Source of the DNA: Thauera sp. K11 | GTDB taxonomy: Bacteria; Pseudomonadota; Gammaproteobacteria; Burkholderiales; Rhodocyclaceae | DNA length: 64,000 nt | Reading direction: 5' to 3' | Assembly: GCF_002354895.1 (NCBI RefSeq) | Contig: NZ_CP023439.1 | Coordinates: 4,650,001 to 4,714,000 of the forward strand | Shown: positions 28,004 through 36,708 of the stretch, piece after piece | Layout of the letters: each line of letters starts with the position of its first letter | Position numbering within the stretch: the stretch's first letter is position 1 | Program-made: the position numbers and the translations under genes | The notes under the pieces: generated by a model | The model's input: only the letters and a program-made list of their open reading frames with translations | What the model was told of the DNA's origin: nothing | Database searches by the model: none

Positions 28004-28875
28004 CAGACGCGCTCCGCCCCGGAGGCCCCGAACAGTCCGCGGGGCATGAAGACCAGGATGACGAGGATCAGCAGGAATGCGACGGCGTCCTTGTAGTCCG
28101 ACGCGCCGTATCCGGACATCATGGTTTCCGTGATCCCCAGTATCAGGCCGCCCAGGACGGCCCCCTTGAAATTGCCCAGCCCGCCCAGCACCGCCGCGAC
28201 GAAGCCCTTGAGGCCCAGCATCAGGCCGACGGTCGAGTACGTGAATGCGATCGGGGCGATGGCGACGCCCGCGACCGAAGCCAGGAATCCGCCCAGTCCG
28301 AAACAGAGGAGCTTCATGCGCCGGGTATCGATTCCCATCAGCGTGGCGGCATCCGGATCGATCGAGGTCGCGAGGATCGCCTTGCCCGTTTTCGTCGCAT
28401 CGAAGAAGCGCGTGAGCACGATCACCACGGCCGCGGTCAGGCCCAGCACCCACAGGCTCTGCGGCATCACCGTCACGCCCATCACGTGGATGGCCTCGTC
28501 GCCCGAAAAGGCCGGCAGGGAGTAGTAGCCCCGGCCCCAGACCGATTCGGCAGCGCCGCGTATGACGAGCGCAGCCCCCAGGGTGATGACCACGAGCGGC
28601 AGTGGCCCGGCATTTCCGGCAGGCTGGATGGCCGCCTTGTACAGCAGGAAGCCGACGCCCGCGCCCCCCAGCGTGCCGAGGACGACCGCGATTGGGAGCG
28701 GCAGGCCGGCGGTCAGGACCGCCACCGCCATCATGCCGCCGATCATCTGGAGATCGCCCTGCGCAAAATTGATCACGTGGCTCGAGTTGTAGACGAGAAC
28801 GAAACCGAGGGCGATGAGGCCGTATATCGAGCCCACGGTCACCCCGGTGATCACGTATTGAAGTAATTCGGTCAT
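28003..28875 (-). CDS. Liv-type ABC transporter permease (LivH-like)
   Basis: The 290-residue permease begins MTELLQYVITGVTVGSIYGLIALGFVLVY, the standard LivH start, and continues with SHVINFAQGDLQMIGGM. The coupling loop MGIDTRRMKLLCFGLGGFLA is present. The start at the MTELL methionine was chosen over an upstream ATG (28920) because it fits the family and has an AGGAT-type site. The stop overlaps the next gene. It is a partner of the LivM-like permease. Confidence 0.9.
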   Translation of the reverse strand: MTELLQYVITGVTVGSIYGLIALGFVLVYNSSHVINFAQGDLQMIGGMMAVAVLTAGLPLPIAVVLGTLGGAGVGFLLYKAAIQPAGNAGPLPLVVITLGAALVIRGAAESVWGRGYYSLPAFSGDEAIHVMGVTVMPQSLWVLGLTAAVVIVLTRFFDATKTGKAILATSIDPDAATLMGIDTRRMKLLCFGLGGFLASVAGVAIAPIAFTYSTVGLMLGLKGFVAAVLGGLGNFKGAVLGGLILGITETMMSGYGASDYKDAVAFLLILVILVFMPRGLFGASGAERV

Positions 28876-28987
28876 ATCCTGCTTCTCCCGCAAGCCCTGC
28901 AGCCTCGGGCACCGAGGCACGAAGACGCCGGAAAGCGCCTCCCTCGCGGCATGCCGCCTGGGCGCCGCGAGGGAGGGCGTCCGGAGA

Positions 28988-30172
28988 TCAATCGATGAGG
29001 ACGAACTTTCCGTTCCGGATCTCGGCCATGCGGAGCTTGCTCTGAGGCACGTAGCCGCCGTGATTCGTGGGCGAGTAGTTGTACTCGCCGGTCACGCCGG
29101 CCAGCCCCGCGGTCTTCTCGATCGCATCCCTGAGCGCCTGCCGGTCGACGGAGCCGGCGCGCTTGATCGCATCGACGGCGACGAGCAGCGCGTCGTAGCC
29201 GTAGCCGTGGAAGCCGTGGGGCAGTTCCTTGTAGCTGGCCTGGTAGAGATTGCGAAACTCGAGGGCCTTGGCCTTTTCGGGCGCCGAATCCGGCAGTTGC
29301 TCGACCACCATCAATGAAGGGACGGCGAGGCGCGCCCCTTCCGACGCCGGGCCGGCCAGTTCCGGATACTTCGGCGCGGCGGTGGAATGGCTCAGGTAGA
29401 GAGGCGCCTTGATGCCGAGCGCCGCGTGATTGCGCGTCACGATCGCGGGCTGGTTGCCGAAGTCGAGGTTGATGACGGCCTGGACCTGGGCGTTGCCCCG
29501 GATACGGGTGAGCTGGGCCGACATGTCCGTATCGCCGGCCGCGTAGGTTTCATCCGCGACGACCTTCACGTCGCCGCGCTTGCTGCTCAGCTCCAGGGCC
29601 ACTTCGCGCGCCGCGCGGCCGAAGCCCGAGGTGCTGGACAGGAGCGCCACGTTCGTCAGCTTGTGCCTGGCGAGGTGGTCGAACATGACGCCCAGCGCCA
29701 TCACGTCGTTCTCGGGTATGACGAAGAGCCAGGGCCGCAGCGGCTCCGTGAGCACCTTCGCGCCTGCCATCGAGATCAGCGGGACCTTGCCGCGAGTCGC
29801 GACGTCGGCCATCGAAAGCGTGCTGGGCGTCGTGCTGCTGCCGATCACCAGGCTGACCCGATCCTCGGTGACCAGGCGCTGCATCAGGGTTCTCGCCCGA
29901 TCGGCATTCGTGCCGTCATCGTAATGAACCAGCTCGATCCGGCGGCCGAGCACCCCGCCCTGCTTGTTGATCGTCTCGGCCATCAGCTTGATGGTCTGCT
30001 CCTCGGCCCCTCCGAGGTACGAGCCCGGCCCGGTGCTGGTGGTGACGAGGCCGATCCTGATGGGGTCGGCGGCGACGGCGACCGTGGACAGCACCCCGAT
30101 CGACAGCCCGACGGCGGCCTTCCAGGCGTTGCGTACGATGGATCGCCTGCTCTCGCGCGTTTGTCTCTTCAT
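28988..30172 (-). CDS. Periplasmic substrate-binding protein of the Liv-type importer
   Basis: The 394-residue exported type I periplasmic binding protein (Peripla_BP_6 class) has a signal sequence with a twin-arginine-like basic front (ESRRSIVRNAW) and hydrophobic core GLSIGVLSTVAVAA. The mature start PIRIGLVTTSTGPGSYLGGAEEQTI is typical. The ligand is unknown; family members in aromatic clusters bind aryl carboxylates. The second ATG (30172) was chosen since AGAGGA lies six bases upstream; the first ATG (30178) would add two residues. It precedes the permease genes by 112 bases. Confidence 0.9.
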   Translation of the reverse strand: MKRQTRESRRSIVRNAWKAAVGLSIGVLSTVAVAADPIRIGLVTTSTGPGSYLGGAEEQTIKLMAETINKQGGVLGRRIELVHYDDGTNADRARTLMQRLVTEDRVSLVIGSSTTPSTLSMADVATRGKVPLISMAGAKVLTEPLRPWLFVIPENDVMALGVMFDHLARHKLTNVALLSSTSGFGRAAREVALELSSKRGDVKVVADETYAAGDTDMSAQLTRIRGNAQVQAVINLDFGNQPAIVTRNHAALGIKAPLYLSHSTAAPKYPELAGPASEGARLAVPSLMVVEQLPDSAPEKAKALEFRNLYQASYKELPHGFHGYGYDALLVAVDAIKRAGSVDRQALRDAIEKTAGLAGVTGEYNYSPTNHGGYVPQSKLRMAEIRNGKFVLID

Positions 30173-30216
30173 TGTCATTCCTCTGGTGTAGTGATTTTCT
30201 CGTTCTCGGAAAGAAT

Positions 30217-30648
30217 TCAATCCGCATCTCTCGGTTCGGCCATTCCTCCTTGCAGGATCACGGAACTCTGGCAACTCACGAAAACATCGTCGTTCCTTCG
30301 CACCTCCGCCGTCAGGTATGCAATGCGCTTTCCGGCGCGGACGACCTGCGCCAGCACTTCGTATTCTTCCTGCATGGCGGGGCGGTGATAGGTCGTCTGG
30401 AGATTGATCGACGCGAACTTGCGCGCTCCCGCCAGGCTGGCGATGGCGGCGGCCATGATCTGGTCGCACACGGCGCCGACGAATCCGCCCTGGACGACGC
30501 CGTTTCCGTTCAGGAAGCCGCCCGGCGGGCGCCACAGCCCTTTCGCGGCGCCGTCGCGCGCGTATTCGAGCCGGACTTCGAGTGCGTGCATCGCGGGGGA
30601 GTCGACGACGCTGCGAAGCTCGTCGCGGAATTCGGCCGGGGCGTTCAT
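30217..30648 (-). CDS. PaaI-type hotdog thioesterase
   Basis: The 143-residue hotdog-fold protein has the segment GFLNGNGVVQGGFVGAVCDQIMAAA, where PaaI-type thioesterases carry catalytic Asn, Gly and Asp residues on the long helix. It probably hydrolyses dead-end aryl- or acyl-CoA thioesters and returns free CoA. The gene overlaps the acyl-CoA synthetase stop by four bases, so ligase and thioesterase are made together, a usual safety valve in CoA-based aromatic pathways. The length is normal. Confidence 0.85.
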   Translation of the reverse strand: MNAPAEFRDELRSVVDSPAMHALEVRLEYARDGAAKGLWRPPGGFLNGNGVVQGGFVGAVCDQIMAAAIASLAGARKFASINLQTTYHRPAMQEEYEVLAQVVRAGKRIAYLTAEVRRNDDVFVSCQSSVILQGGMAEPRDAD

Positions 30649-32246
30649 TTCGCCTCCGCCACGGACCAGGGCAGGCGCTTCGGATCGTCCAGCACCCAGC
30701 GGCGGATCTCGGCCTTCTGCAGCTTGGCGGTCAGGGTCTTGGGCAGGGGATGGTCGACGATCAGGACGTGCTTGGGCGTTTCGGGCTTGCTGAGGTGGCT
30801 GCGGCAGAAGTCGATCAGCTCGTCGGCGGCGAGGGATTCCCCGTCCTTCGGCTTCACCACCGCGACGACGGCTTCTCCCCATTCCGGATGGGGGACGCCG
30901 ATGACGGCCACTTCCTCCACCGCGGAGTGGGTCATGACGACGGCTTCGACGCTGGAGGGGAAGACGTTCACCGCGCCGGTGATGATGAGGAAGTTCTTGC
31001 GGTCGTGCAGGTACACGTAGCCGTCGGCATCGATGCTGACGATGTCGTGGCTGCGCAGCCAGCCGTCGCCCGGCATCACCTCGCGCGTCTTCTCGGGCAG
31101 GTTCTGATACCCCTTCATCATCGGCGTCCCGCGCATCCACAGTTCGCCGGTCTCGCCCGGCGGCAGCTCCTTGCCCTCGTCGTCGCGGACGGTCAGTTCG
31201 AAATGGAGCCCGACGCGCCCGACCGACTTGAGCAGCTCGGGACGGCCGTCGAAGGCGAGGCGATAATCCGCCGGCGTCATGAAGGTGACCCAGCCGCCGG
31301 TCACCTCGGTCTGGCCGTAGGTCTGCAGCAGTCCGACATCCGGCCATGTCCCGTGGATCTGGTGGATGAGTTCCGGCGATGCCGGGGAGGACCCGAACAC
31401 CAGCAGGCGCACCGACGAAAAGTCGTACTGCCCGGTGGCGAACTCCCGCATCAGCCAGCGCAGGGTGGTGGGCACCTGCATGACGACGGTCACGCGGTGG
31501 CGCTCGACGTCGCGCAGATAAGCCTTCACGTCGAAGGCGCCCTCCGGGATCACGTGCGCCATGCCGTTCGCCAGCCCCCACACGTTCATCGCGATCACCA
31601 CCCACGACGAAGCCGCCGGCATGTACCACACGTCGTCGGGGCCCAGCCCGACCGACAGCACCGAATGCAGGATCACGTCGTGGAGCCCGCCGTGACTGAG
31701 CACGACCCCCTTGGGCAGGCCGCTGGTACCGGACGTGTAGGTCACGAACAAGGTGTCGTCGCGGTCGAGCGCGGGGTAGTCGACCGCGCGCTGCCGGCCC
31801 TGGTCGATGATCGCCTCGTAGTCCAGGTCGAGGCCGTGGCCGTCGTCGTAGCCGATCACCAGCACGCCGGCGTCCGCGAACCGCTCCAGCTCGTTCTTCA
31901 ACTGCTCCACGAGCCTGCCCTGGACGACGAGCGCCCTGATGCCGCTGTCCCTGGCACAGTGCAGCACCTCTTCCGAGGCGTAGCGCCAGTTGATGCCGAC
32001 GCGCACCGCGCCGATCTTCATGCAGGCCATGAACTGCTCGTAGATCTCGATGCTTTCCTGGGAGAGCACCCCGATCGCATCGCCCTTCCCGATGCCCAGT
32101 TTCTGCAGGCCGGCGGCCAGCCAGTCGGAGCGCTCGTCCATCCGGCGCCAGGTCGCGCTGTGCTCCCCCATGTAGTACGCGGTCTTGTTCGGATAATTGC
32201 GGGCACAGCGTTTGATCAAGTCACGTGGCAGCATCTTTGTCTCCAT
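30645..32246 (-). CDS. AMP-forming acyl-CoA synthetase
   Basis: This 533-residue ANL-family ligase has the phosphate-binding loop TYTSGTSGLPKGVVL, the adenine site LLQTYGQTEVTGG, the hinge WLRSHDIVSIDADGYVYLHDRKN and the catalytic C-terminal lysine in KTLTAKLQKAEIRR. It activates a carboxylic acid to its CoA thioester with ATP. The substrate is not given by the sequence; the nearby racemase, dioxygenase and DUF35/thiolase-fold genes suggest a 2-aryl- or 2-alkyl-substituted acid, by analogy with IpfF of the ibuprofen pathway. It lies 89 bases behind the DUF35 gene; that gap has no feature. Confidence 0.88.
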   Translation of the reverse strand: METKMLPRDLIKRCARNYPNKTAYYMGEHSATWRRMDERSDWLAAGLQKLGIGKGDAIGVLSQESIEIYEQFMACMKIGAVRVGINWRYASEEVLHCARDSGIRALVVQGRLVEQLKNELERFADAGVLVIGYDDGHGLDLDYEAIIDQGRQRAVDYPALDRDDTLFVTYTSGTSGLPKGVVLSHGGLHDVILHSVLSVGLGPDDVWYMPAASSWVVIAMNVWGLANGMAHVIPEGAFDVKAYLRDVERHRVTVVMQVPTTLRWLMREFATGQYDFSSVRLLVFGSSPASPELIHQIHGTWPDVGLLQTYGQTEVTGGWVTFMTPADYRLAFDGRPELLKSVGRVGLHFELTVRDDEGKELPPGETGELWMRGTPMMKGYQNLPEKTREVMPGDGWLRSHDIVSIDADGYVYLHDRKNFLIITGAVNVFPSSVEAVVMTHSAVEEVAVIGVPHPEWGEAVVAVVKPKDGESLAADELIDFCRSHLSKPETPKHVLIVDHPLPKTLTAKLQKAEIRRWVLDDPKRLPWSVAEAK

Positions 32247-32335
32247 GAGGCGTTTTCTCGGGTTGAGTCAATCGGGCCGATCCGTGGCGGATGGGCGTTC
32301 CGCCCGGGCGACGGGCGTGTGTCCATCCGCAGCGT

Positions 32336-32704
32336 TCAGCCCTTGTCGTCGGGACGGAACACCAGGCAGCCATTCTTCAGCTCCGCGGTGACCCGCATGC
32401 CGGGCGCGGGGCTGCCCCGGTCCGGCATTTCCAGCCGGGCGAGCAGACGCGGCCCTTCGTCCAGTTCCACGATCGAAACCGCGTAGGGCGCCGGCATGTC
32501 CGGGTCGTAGCTGCGGTGGTAGATCACGTACGAGCGCAGCACGCCCTTGCCGCTGCCGGGTGCCCATGCGAGACGGGCCGGGCCGCAGCGGGGGCACAGG
32601 CGTGCGCCATAGGGCAGCGGGTCGCCGCATGCCTCGCAGCGCAGATGGCGGACGGTACAGCCGGCGCCGTCCGTGCCGGCGACGACGTGGTCGAAGTTTT
32701 CCAC
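32336..32704 (-). CDS. DUF35 Zn-ribbon/OB-fold protein, partner of the thiolase-fold protein
   Basis: The 122-residue protein has an N-terminal zinc ribbon (LRCEACGDPL ... LCPRCGPA, four Cys) and a C-terminal OB fold (YAVSIVELDEGPRLLARLE). DUF35 proteins bind thiolase-fold partners and the CoA part of the substrate, as in Ltp2-ChsH2 retro-aldolase, BbsA-BbsB and IpfE-IpfD. Here it abuts the nitroreductase gene and lies in the same operon as the thiolase-fold gene. It is likely a subunit of a side-chain-cleaving lyase. Confidence 0.87.
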   Translation of the reverse strand: MENFDHVVAGTDGAGCTVRHLRCEACGDPLPYGARLCPRCGPARLAWAPGSGKGVLRSYVIYHRSYDPDMPAPYAVSIVELDEGPRLLARLEMPDRGSPAPGMRVTAELKNGCLVFRPDDKG

Positions 32705-33511
32705 TCAGTCCTCCCGGATCAGCGTACAGGCCGCGACGTCGCGCGGCAGTTGCAGGGCATTGACCGCCGCCGACGGATCGGCGCGGCCGAAGGAGATGCC
32801 GAACAGCAAGCGGCAGTCCGCCGGCAGGCCGAATTCGGCGCGGACCAGCTCCGGATGGAAGCTGAGCGCGGTCTGCGGACAACTGGCATGGCCCATCGCG
32901 GTGAGCGCCAGCATGAAGGTCTGCGCGCACATGCCGAGGTCGGCCGCCTCGCGCGTGCCAAAGCCGGGCGGCAGGAAGAAGAAGGCCACGTGCGGCGCGC
33001 CGAAGAAGTCGTAGTTGCGCATGAACTGCGCCTCGCGCGCCGCCTTGTCCTTGCGCGCGATGCCGGCGGCGGCGTACAGCGCGGCGGCCGCGGCGAACTG
33101 GCGTTCGCGGTGGATGCCCTCGTAGCGGGCGTCGTAGGGCAGGTCGGGCTTCATGCGCCCCGCGCGCATCTCGGCGCCGATGGCGGCGGCCAGGCGGTTG
33201 CGCGCCGCGCCACAGGCCACCGCGATCAGCCACGGCTGGGTGTTGCAGTTGGACGGCGCGCGACAGGCGAGTGCGAGTGCGCGTTCGATGTCGGCGCGCG
33301 GCAGCGGCTCGGGCAGGAAGGCGCGGGCGGAAATGCGCCGCGCCGCCAGTTCGGCGAAAACCGCGGCATCCGTCCGGTTCGTTCCGGGGCGCTGCAGCGG
33401 TCGATCCTGTCCGGGGCCGCCCCGGCCCGGTCCTTCGTCATCCGGTCCAGGCCGAAGTGCGGCGCCGGCCTGATCGGCCGATGACTGCCAGTCGAGGTTT
33501 GCAGCGCTCAT
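32705..33511 (-). CDS. Nitroreductase-family FMN oxidoreductase
   Basis: The 268-residue protein has a low-complexity N-terminal extension of about 50 residues. The nitroreductase fold follows: RRISARAFLPEPLPRADIE, ACRAPSNCNTQPWLIAV for FMN binding, and GMCAQTFMLALTAMGHAS for the dimer/FMN helix. Such enzymes transfer hydride from NAD(P)H to nitro groups, quinones, enones or flavins. In this operon its task is unclear; reduction of a ring intermediate or quinone is possible. The stop and the DUF35 start are adjacent. An ATG six bases upstream (33517) is an alternative start. Confidence 0.82.
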   Translation of the reverse strand: MSAANLDWQSSADQAGAALRPGPDDEGPGRGGPGQDRPLQRPGTNRTDAAVFAELAARRISARAFLPEPLPRADIERALALACRAPSNCNTQPWLIAVACGAARNRLAAAIGAEMRAGRMKPDLPYDARYEGIHRERQFAAAAALYAAAGIARKDKAAREAQFMRNYDFFGAPHVAFFFLPPGFGTREAADLGMCAQTFMLALTAMGHASCPQTALSFHPELVRAEFGLPADCRLLFGISFGRADPSAAVNALQLPRDVAACTLIRED

Positions 33512-33540
33512 CCTCATCCCCTGTCGATTTCCGGGCCGGG

Positions 33541-34722
33541 TCATCCGATCGATCTGTTCCGCCCGACCAGCAGCGCCGCGTGATAGTCGAGGCGTCCGCC
33601 GTTGCCGGTGACCAGCATCAGCCCCGGATCGTCGAGCTGCCGCTCCCCGCCGAGACCGCGCACCTGGACGACGGCTTCGGCAACCGGCGTCATGCCTTGC
33701 AGATAGAAGCCGGACAGATGCCCGCCGCCCGTGTTGCACGGCAGGCGTCCGCCGGGCGCGGTATTGCCGCCGCGCACGAAATCGGCCGCCCCGCCGGGCG
33801 GGCACAGGCCGTATTCCTCCAGCGCGAGCAGGGTGGTGAAGGAAAACGCCTCGTAGAACTGGCAGGCGGAGACGTCTTCCGGCGACACCCCGGCCATGTC
33901 GAACGCGACGCCGCCGGCGATCGCGGCACCGGTGAGCGGCTCGCCGGGTCGTCCGAATCCGGTGAATCCGCGATGCCCCTGCCCCATCCCGTATACGTAC
34001 ACGGGGCGCTCCGCGAGATCGGCCGCGGCATCCGCCGAGGAGACGATGACCGCGATCGAGCCATTCACCGGATAGGCACAGTCCAGCACGCGGAACGGCT
34101 CCACGACCCAGGGCGAGCGCAGGTAGTCGTCCATGGACAGCGGCTGCCTCAGGAAGGCGTCGGGGTTCAGCCGGGCCCAGGCGCGATCCGACAGGGCGAC
34201 CCCGCCCAGGGCATCGTCGTCCAGGCCGTAGTGCCACAGATATTCGCGGGCGGCCAGGGCGTAGGCACCCGCGGCACCGTGCAGGCCGCAGTGCTCCTCC
34301 CAACCCTCGATGCCCGAAATGCCGAGCGCCGGGGAGAATGCCTGCCCGCCGGTCGTCGCCGCGCCGAGGGGATCGTCCGCGAAGACGCAGGCCACCTTCG
34401 TCGCCATGCCGGCTTCGATCGCGAGCGCGGCGTATTGGATCATCTGCACGGCCGACGAGCCTTCGCCCTCGATCGAGGTCAGCAGCCTGAGGCCATCGAG
34501 CTGCAGGTCTTCCTGGAGCTTGAGGGGCAGCACCTCGTGCGGCGCCAGCGGACTGCGGTTGATCAGCAGGCCGTCGATGTCCCGGTGCCGCAGACCGCTG
34601 TCCGCAATTGCCGCATCGACCGCGGCAACCGCGAGATGCCGCGCGCTGCCGATGTGCCTGCGCGACAATTCGCTGTGCCCGAGCCCGATGATCGCGCCTC
34701 GCGCCTTGCCTCGACTTGCCAT
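33541..34722 (-). CDS. Thiolase-fold protein lacking the nucleophilic Cys (candidate retro-aldolase)
   Basis: The 393-residue SCPx/lipid-transfer type thiolase-fold protein begins GKARGAIIGLGHSELSRRHIG. Where biosynthetic and degradative thiolases have the acylated Cys, this one reads TSIEGEGSSAVQM (about residues 82-94), with no Cys. The NEAF-like motif is YEAFSF, and the His/Cys loops are replaced by CNTGGGHLSGFYLQG and VTGNGGRLDYH. This pattern is known from Ltp2-like aldolases that act with DUF35 partners. With the DUF35 protein encoded in the same operon, a carbon-carbon lyase removing the acyl-CoA side chain is more likely than a thiolase. The start was set at MASRGKARG, with GGGGGA upstream. 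Confidence 0.83.
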   Translation of the reverse strand: MASRGKARGAIIGLGHSELSRRHIGSARHLAVAAVDAAIADSGLRHRDIDGLLINRSPLAPHEVLPLKLQEDLQLDGLRLLTSIEGEGSSAVQMIQYAALAIEAGMATKVACVFADDPLGAATTGGQAFSPALGISGIEGWEEHCGLHGAAGAYALAAREYLWHYGLDDDALGGVALSDRAWARLNPDAFLRQPLSMDDYLRSPWVVEPFRVLDCAYPVNGSIAVIVSSADAAADLAERPVYVYGMGQGHRGFTGFGRPGEPLTGAAIAGGVAFDMAGVSPEDVSACQFYEAFSFTTLLALEEYGLCPPGGAADFVRGGNTAPGGRLPCNTGGGHLSGFYLQGMTPVAEAVVQVRGLGGERQLDDPGLMLVTGNGGRLDYHAALLVGRNRSIG

Positions 34723-34783
34723 GTTTCCCCCAAAGCGTTCCGTCCGGTGCTTCCCGCGTAAGACCTGCGACACGCCGGCGGCG

Positions 34784-35299
34784 TCAGATCAGGAATCCCA
34801 TCGTGGCCAGGGGCTCCGAGCCATGGACCAGCTGGACTTTCTTGTAGAAGATCTTCCAGTCGCCCGAGGGCCTGGCGCGCACCCGGTATTCCACGCTGCC
34901 CGGCCACACCTCGAGCGTATTGGTGGATTGGGCGCGCAGTTCATACAGGACGAAGTTCGCCCGCACGGCGTATTCGCGGGTCCCCTGCTCCTTCGGGGTT
35001 TCCACCTTGTTCACTTCGATGTTCGAAAGCACCCGGCGCATCGGCGACGCGGGCAATTGCGCATGGCGGGCCCCGGTGTTCAACTGGGCGATGCGGCTCT
35101 TGAGGCGCCTGCGGTTGTCGGCGATGACCGATACCGCGAGCGAGGGGTCGCCGTCGGCATGGCCCGCCGGGACCCAGTAGTACATGTCGTCGTCGACGAG
35201 GCCCTCCCATTCGGTGTAACGGGACTCGTCGGCCAGCCGTGCCTCTTGGTAGAGCAGGGCTTCGATTCGGCGCACTTCTTCGATGGACACCAGTTGCAT
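34784..35299 (-). CDS. Ring-hydroxylating dioxygenase beta subunit
   Basis: The 171-residue protein has the NTF2/scytalone-dehydratase fold of dioxygenase beta subunits. It starts with IEEVRRIEALLYQEARLADE and WEGLVDDDMYYWVPAG, continues with RLKSRIAQLNTG and VLSNIEV, and ends DWKIFYKKVQLVHG. It builds the alpha3-beta3 hexamer with the alpha subunit encoded 68 bases upstream. It has no redox site. The length is normal. ATG 35299 was preferred to ATG 35323. Confidence 0.92.
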   Translation of the reverse strand: MQLVSIEEVRRIEALLYQEARLADESRYTEWEGLVDDDMYYWVPAGHADGDPSLAVSVIADNRRRLKSRIAQLNTGARHAQLPASPMRRVLSNIEVNKVETPKEQGTREYAVRANFVLYELRAQSTNTLEVWPGSVEYRVRARPSGDWKIFYKKVQLVHGSEPLATMGFLI

Positions 35300-35367
35300 G
35301 GTCGATCCTTCTGTTTTCAGCATGACGGGAAGATGGCCCGGGGCGGGGGCCCCGGGAATCCGGAGGA

Positions 35368-36654
35368 TCAGCGCGACAGCAGTCTGCGGTAGTGCTTCCA
35401 GAAGCCGCGGTTGGTCGTTTCGTCGGTGACGTGGCCGACGCGGATATCGCCGGGCCCTTCCTTCTCCCTCTGCTCGCCGCGACTGATGTCGAGCCAGGCA
35501 TTGCCCGATTTCAGCGCGATCTGCTGGCGCTCGGAGATCGTTCCGTCATCGGCGAGAAGGAAGCCGGCGGGCCCGAGCGCAGCCTCGCATTGCCGCAGGA
35601 TCCGCTCGTTGAGGTCGTCGGACACGCCTTCGAGCAGCATGGGCGTGTGCCACTGGACGCACTCGTTCGGGCCGCGCGGCTCGAACATCACGATGTTCAT
35701 CTCGGCGATGAACAGATTCGGGAAGATGACGGTATGGGGCGGGCCGGCGCGCAGCGTCTCGTGTGCCCTGCCGTGGCCATAGGCTTGCTCGAGTGCGGCG
35801 ACGTAGCCGGGGAACCGGGATGCATCCGTGTAGCCCAGCCACACCATTTCGTTCTTGTACGAAGGGCCCAGGTTGAGTTCGGTATGGCCGTTGCCCCAGT
35901 CGATCGTCTCCGATTCCAGGTCTTCCTCGGCCTGCAGCGCCGCGTCGTCGTAGTGGGAACGGAGCACCTTGGCGAAGGAGGCGTGGACGAAGTTCACGTG
36001 ATAGCCGTCGGTATCGTTCTCGGGCAGCATCTTCCAGTTGGCATAGAACTTGTGCTTCACCCAGCCCGCCGTGAGCTTGATCCTGCCGACCGGCGACATG
36101 GCCACGGCGCGGTCGATCACCTGCTTCGCATTGCCGAGGTGCGCGTCGAGCGTGCCCGCGCCGGCATTGAAGCTGGCGAAGACGAAGCCCTGGTAGCTGT
36201 CCACCAGCGGCAGTGCCACGAGCCCCGATTCACTCTTGTCGCGGCTGAACCCCTGGGGATACGGGACATCCAGGAGCTGGCCATCGAGGCTGAATACCCA
36301 GCCGTGGTAAGGGCACATGAAATTCTTCGCATTGCCCTTGCCGTCGCTACAGATGAGGTTTGCGCGGTGGGAGCAGCGGTTCTTCAGGACCCGCAGCTCG
36401 CCCTTCCTGTCACGCAGAAGGATCACCGGCTCTTCCCCGATGTTCCTGCGCACGAAATCGCCGGGATGGGGAATCTCGGATTCGTGCCCCACATAGACCC
36501 AGCCGCGGTAGAAGATCTTTTCCAGTTCTTCGCGATACACCGCCTGGCTGGTGTAGAGCGAGGCATGGACGCTGTCGGACTGGATGAGCCGCGAGTAGTC
36601 GGGAGACGAATCCATGGACGAAGGGACTTCGCAAACGGGTTGAAAAGCTGACAT
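35368..36654 (-). CDS. Rieske ring-hydroxylating dioxygenase alpha subunit
   Basis: The 428-residue terminal oxygenase has Rieske ligands Cys94-X-His96 (NRCSHRANL) and Cys114-X2-His117 (MCPYHGWVFSLDG). The mononuclear iron site is ENDTDGYHVNFVH with bridging Asp216 and ligands His219 and His224. It inserts both oxygen atoms of O2 into an aromatic ring. The operon with CoA ligase, racemase and DUF35/thiolase-fold genes suggests an aryl-acyl-CoA substrate, as for IpfAB; benzoate-type dioxygenase is an alternative. GGAGG precedes the chosen ATG. It is the first gene of the - block and lies behind the promoter and operator at 36686-36736. Confidence 0.93.
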   Translation of the reverse strand: MSAFQPVCEVPSSMDSSPDYSRLIQSDSVHASLYTSQAVYREELEKIFYRGWVYVGHESEIPHPGDFVRRNIGEEPVILLRDRKGELRVLKNRCSHRANLICSDGKGNAKNFMCPYHGWVFSLDGQLLDVPYPQGFSRDKSESGLVALPLVDSYQGFVFASFNAGAGTLDAHLGNAKQVIDRAVAMSPVGRIKLTAGWVKHKFYANWKMLPENDTDGYHVNFVHASFAKVLRSHYDDAALQAEEDLESETIDWGNGHTELNLGPSYKNEMVWLGYTDASRFPGYVAALEQAYGHGRAHETLRAGPPHTVIFPNLFIAEMNIVMFEPRGPNECVQWHTPMLLEGVSDDLNERILRQCEAALGPAGFLLADDGTISERQQIALKSGNAWLDISRGEQREKEGPGDIRVGHVTDETTNRGFWKHYRRLLSR

Positions 36655-36685
36655 CGCAACCTCCGGGAAATTGGTCCGCGCGAGA

Positions 36686-36706
36686 ATCAAGCAAGCGCTT
36701 GATTGA
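36686..36706 (-). promoter_or_regulatory. Operator-like repeat before the Rieske dioxygenase operon
   Basis: On the - strand this 21-base site contains TCAAGCGCTTGCTTGAT, identical over 17 bases to the centre of the palindrome at 20849-20865. It directly follows the candidate -10 element and should cover the transcription start, a typical place for a repressor. The neighbouring TetR regulator is the likely binder. Confidence 0.8.
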
Positions 36707-36708
36707 AG

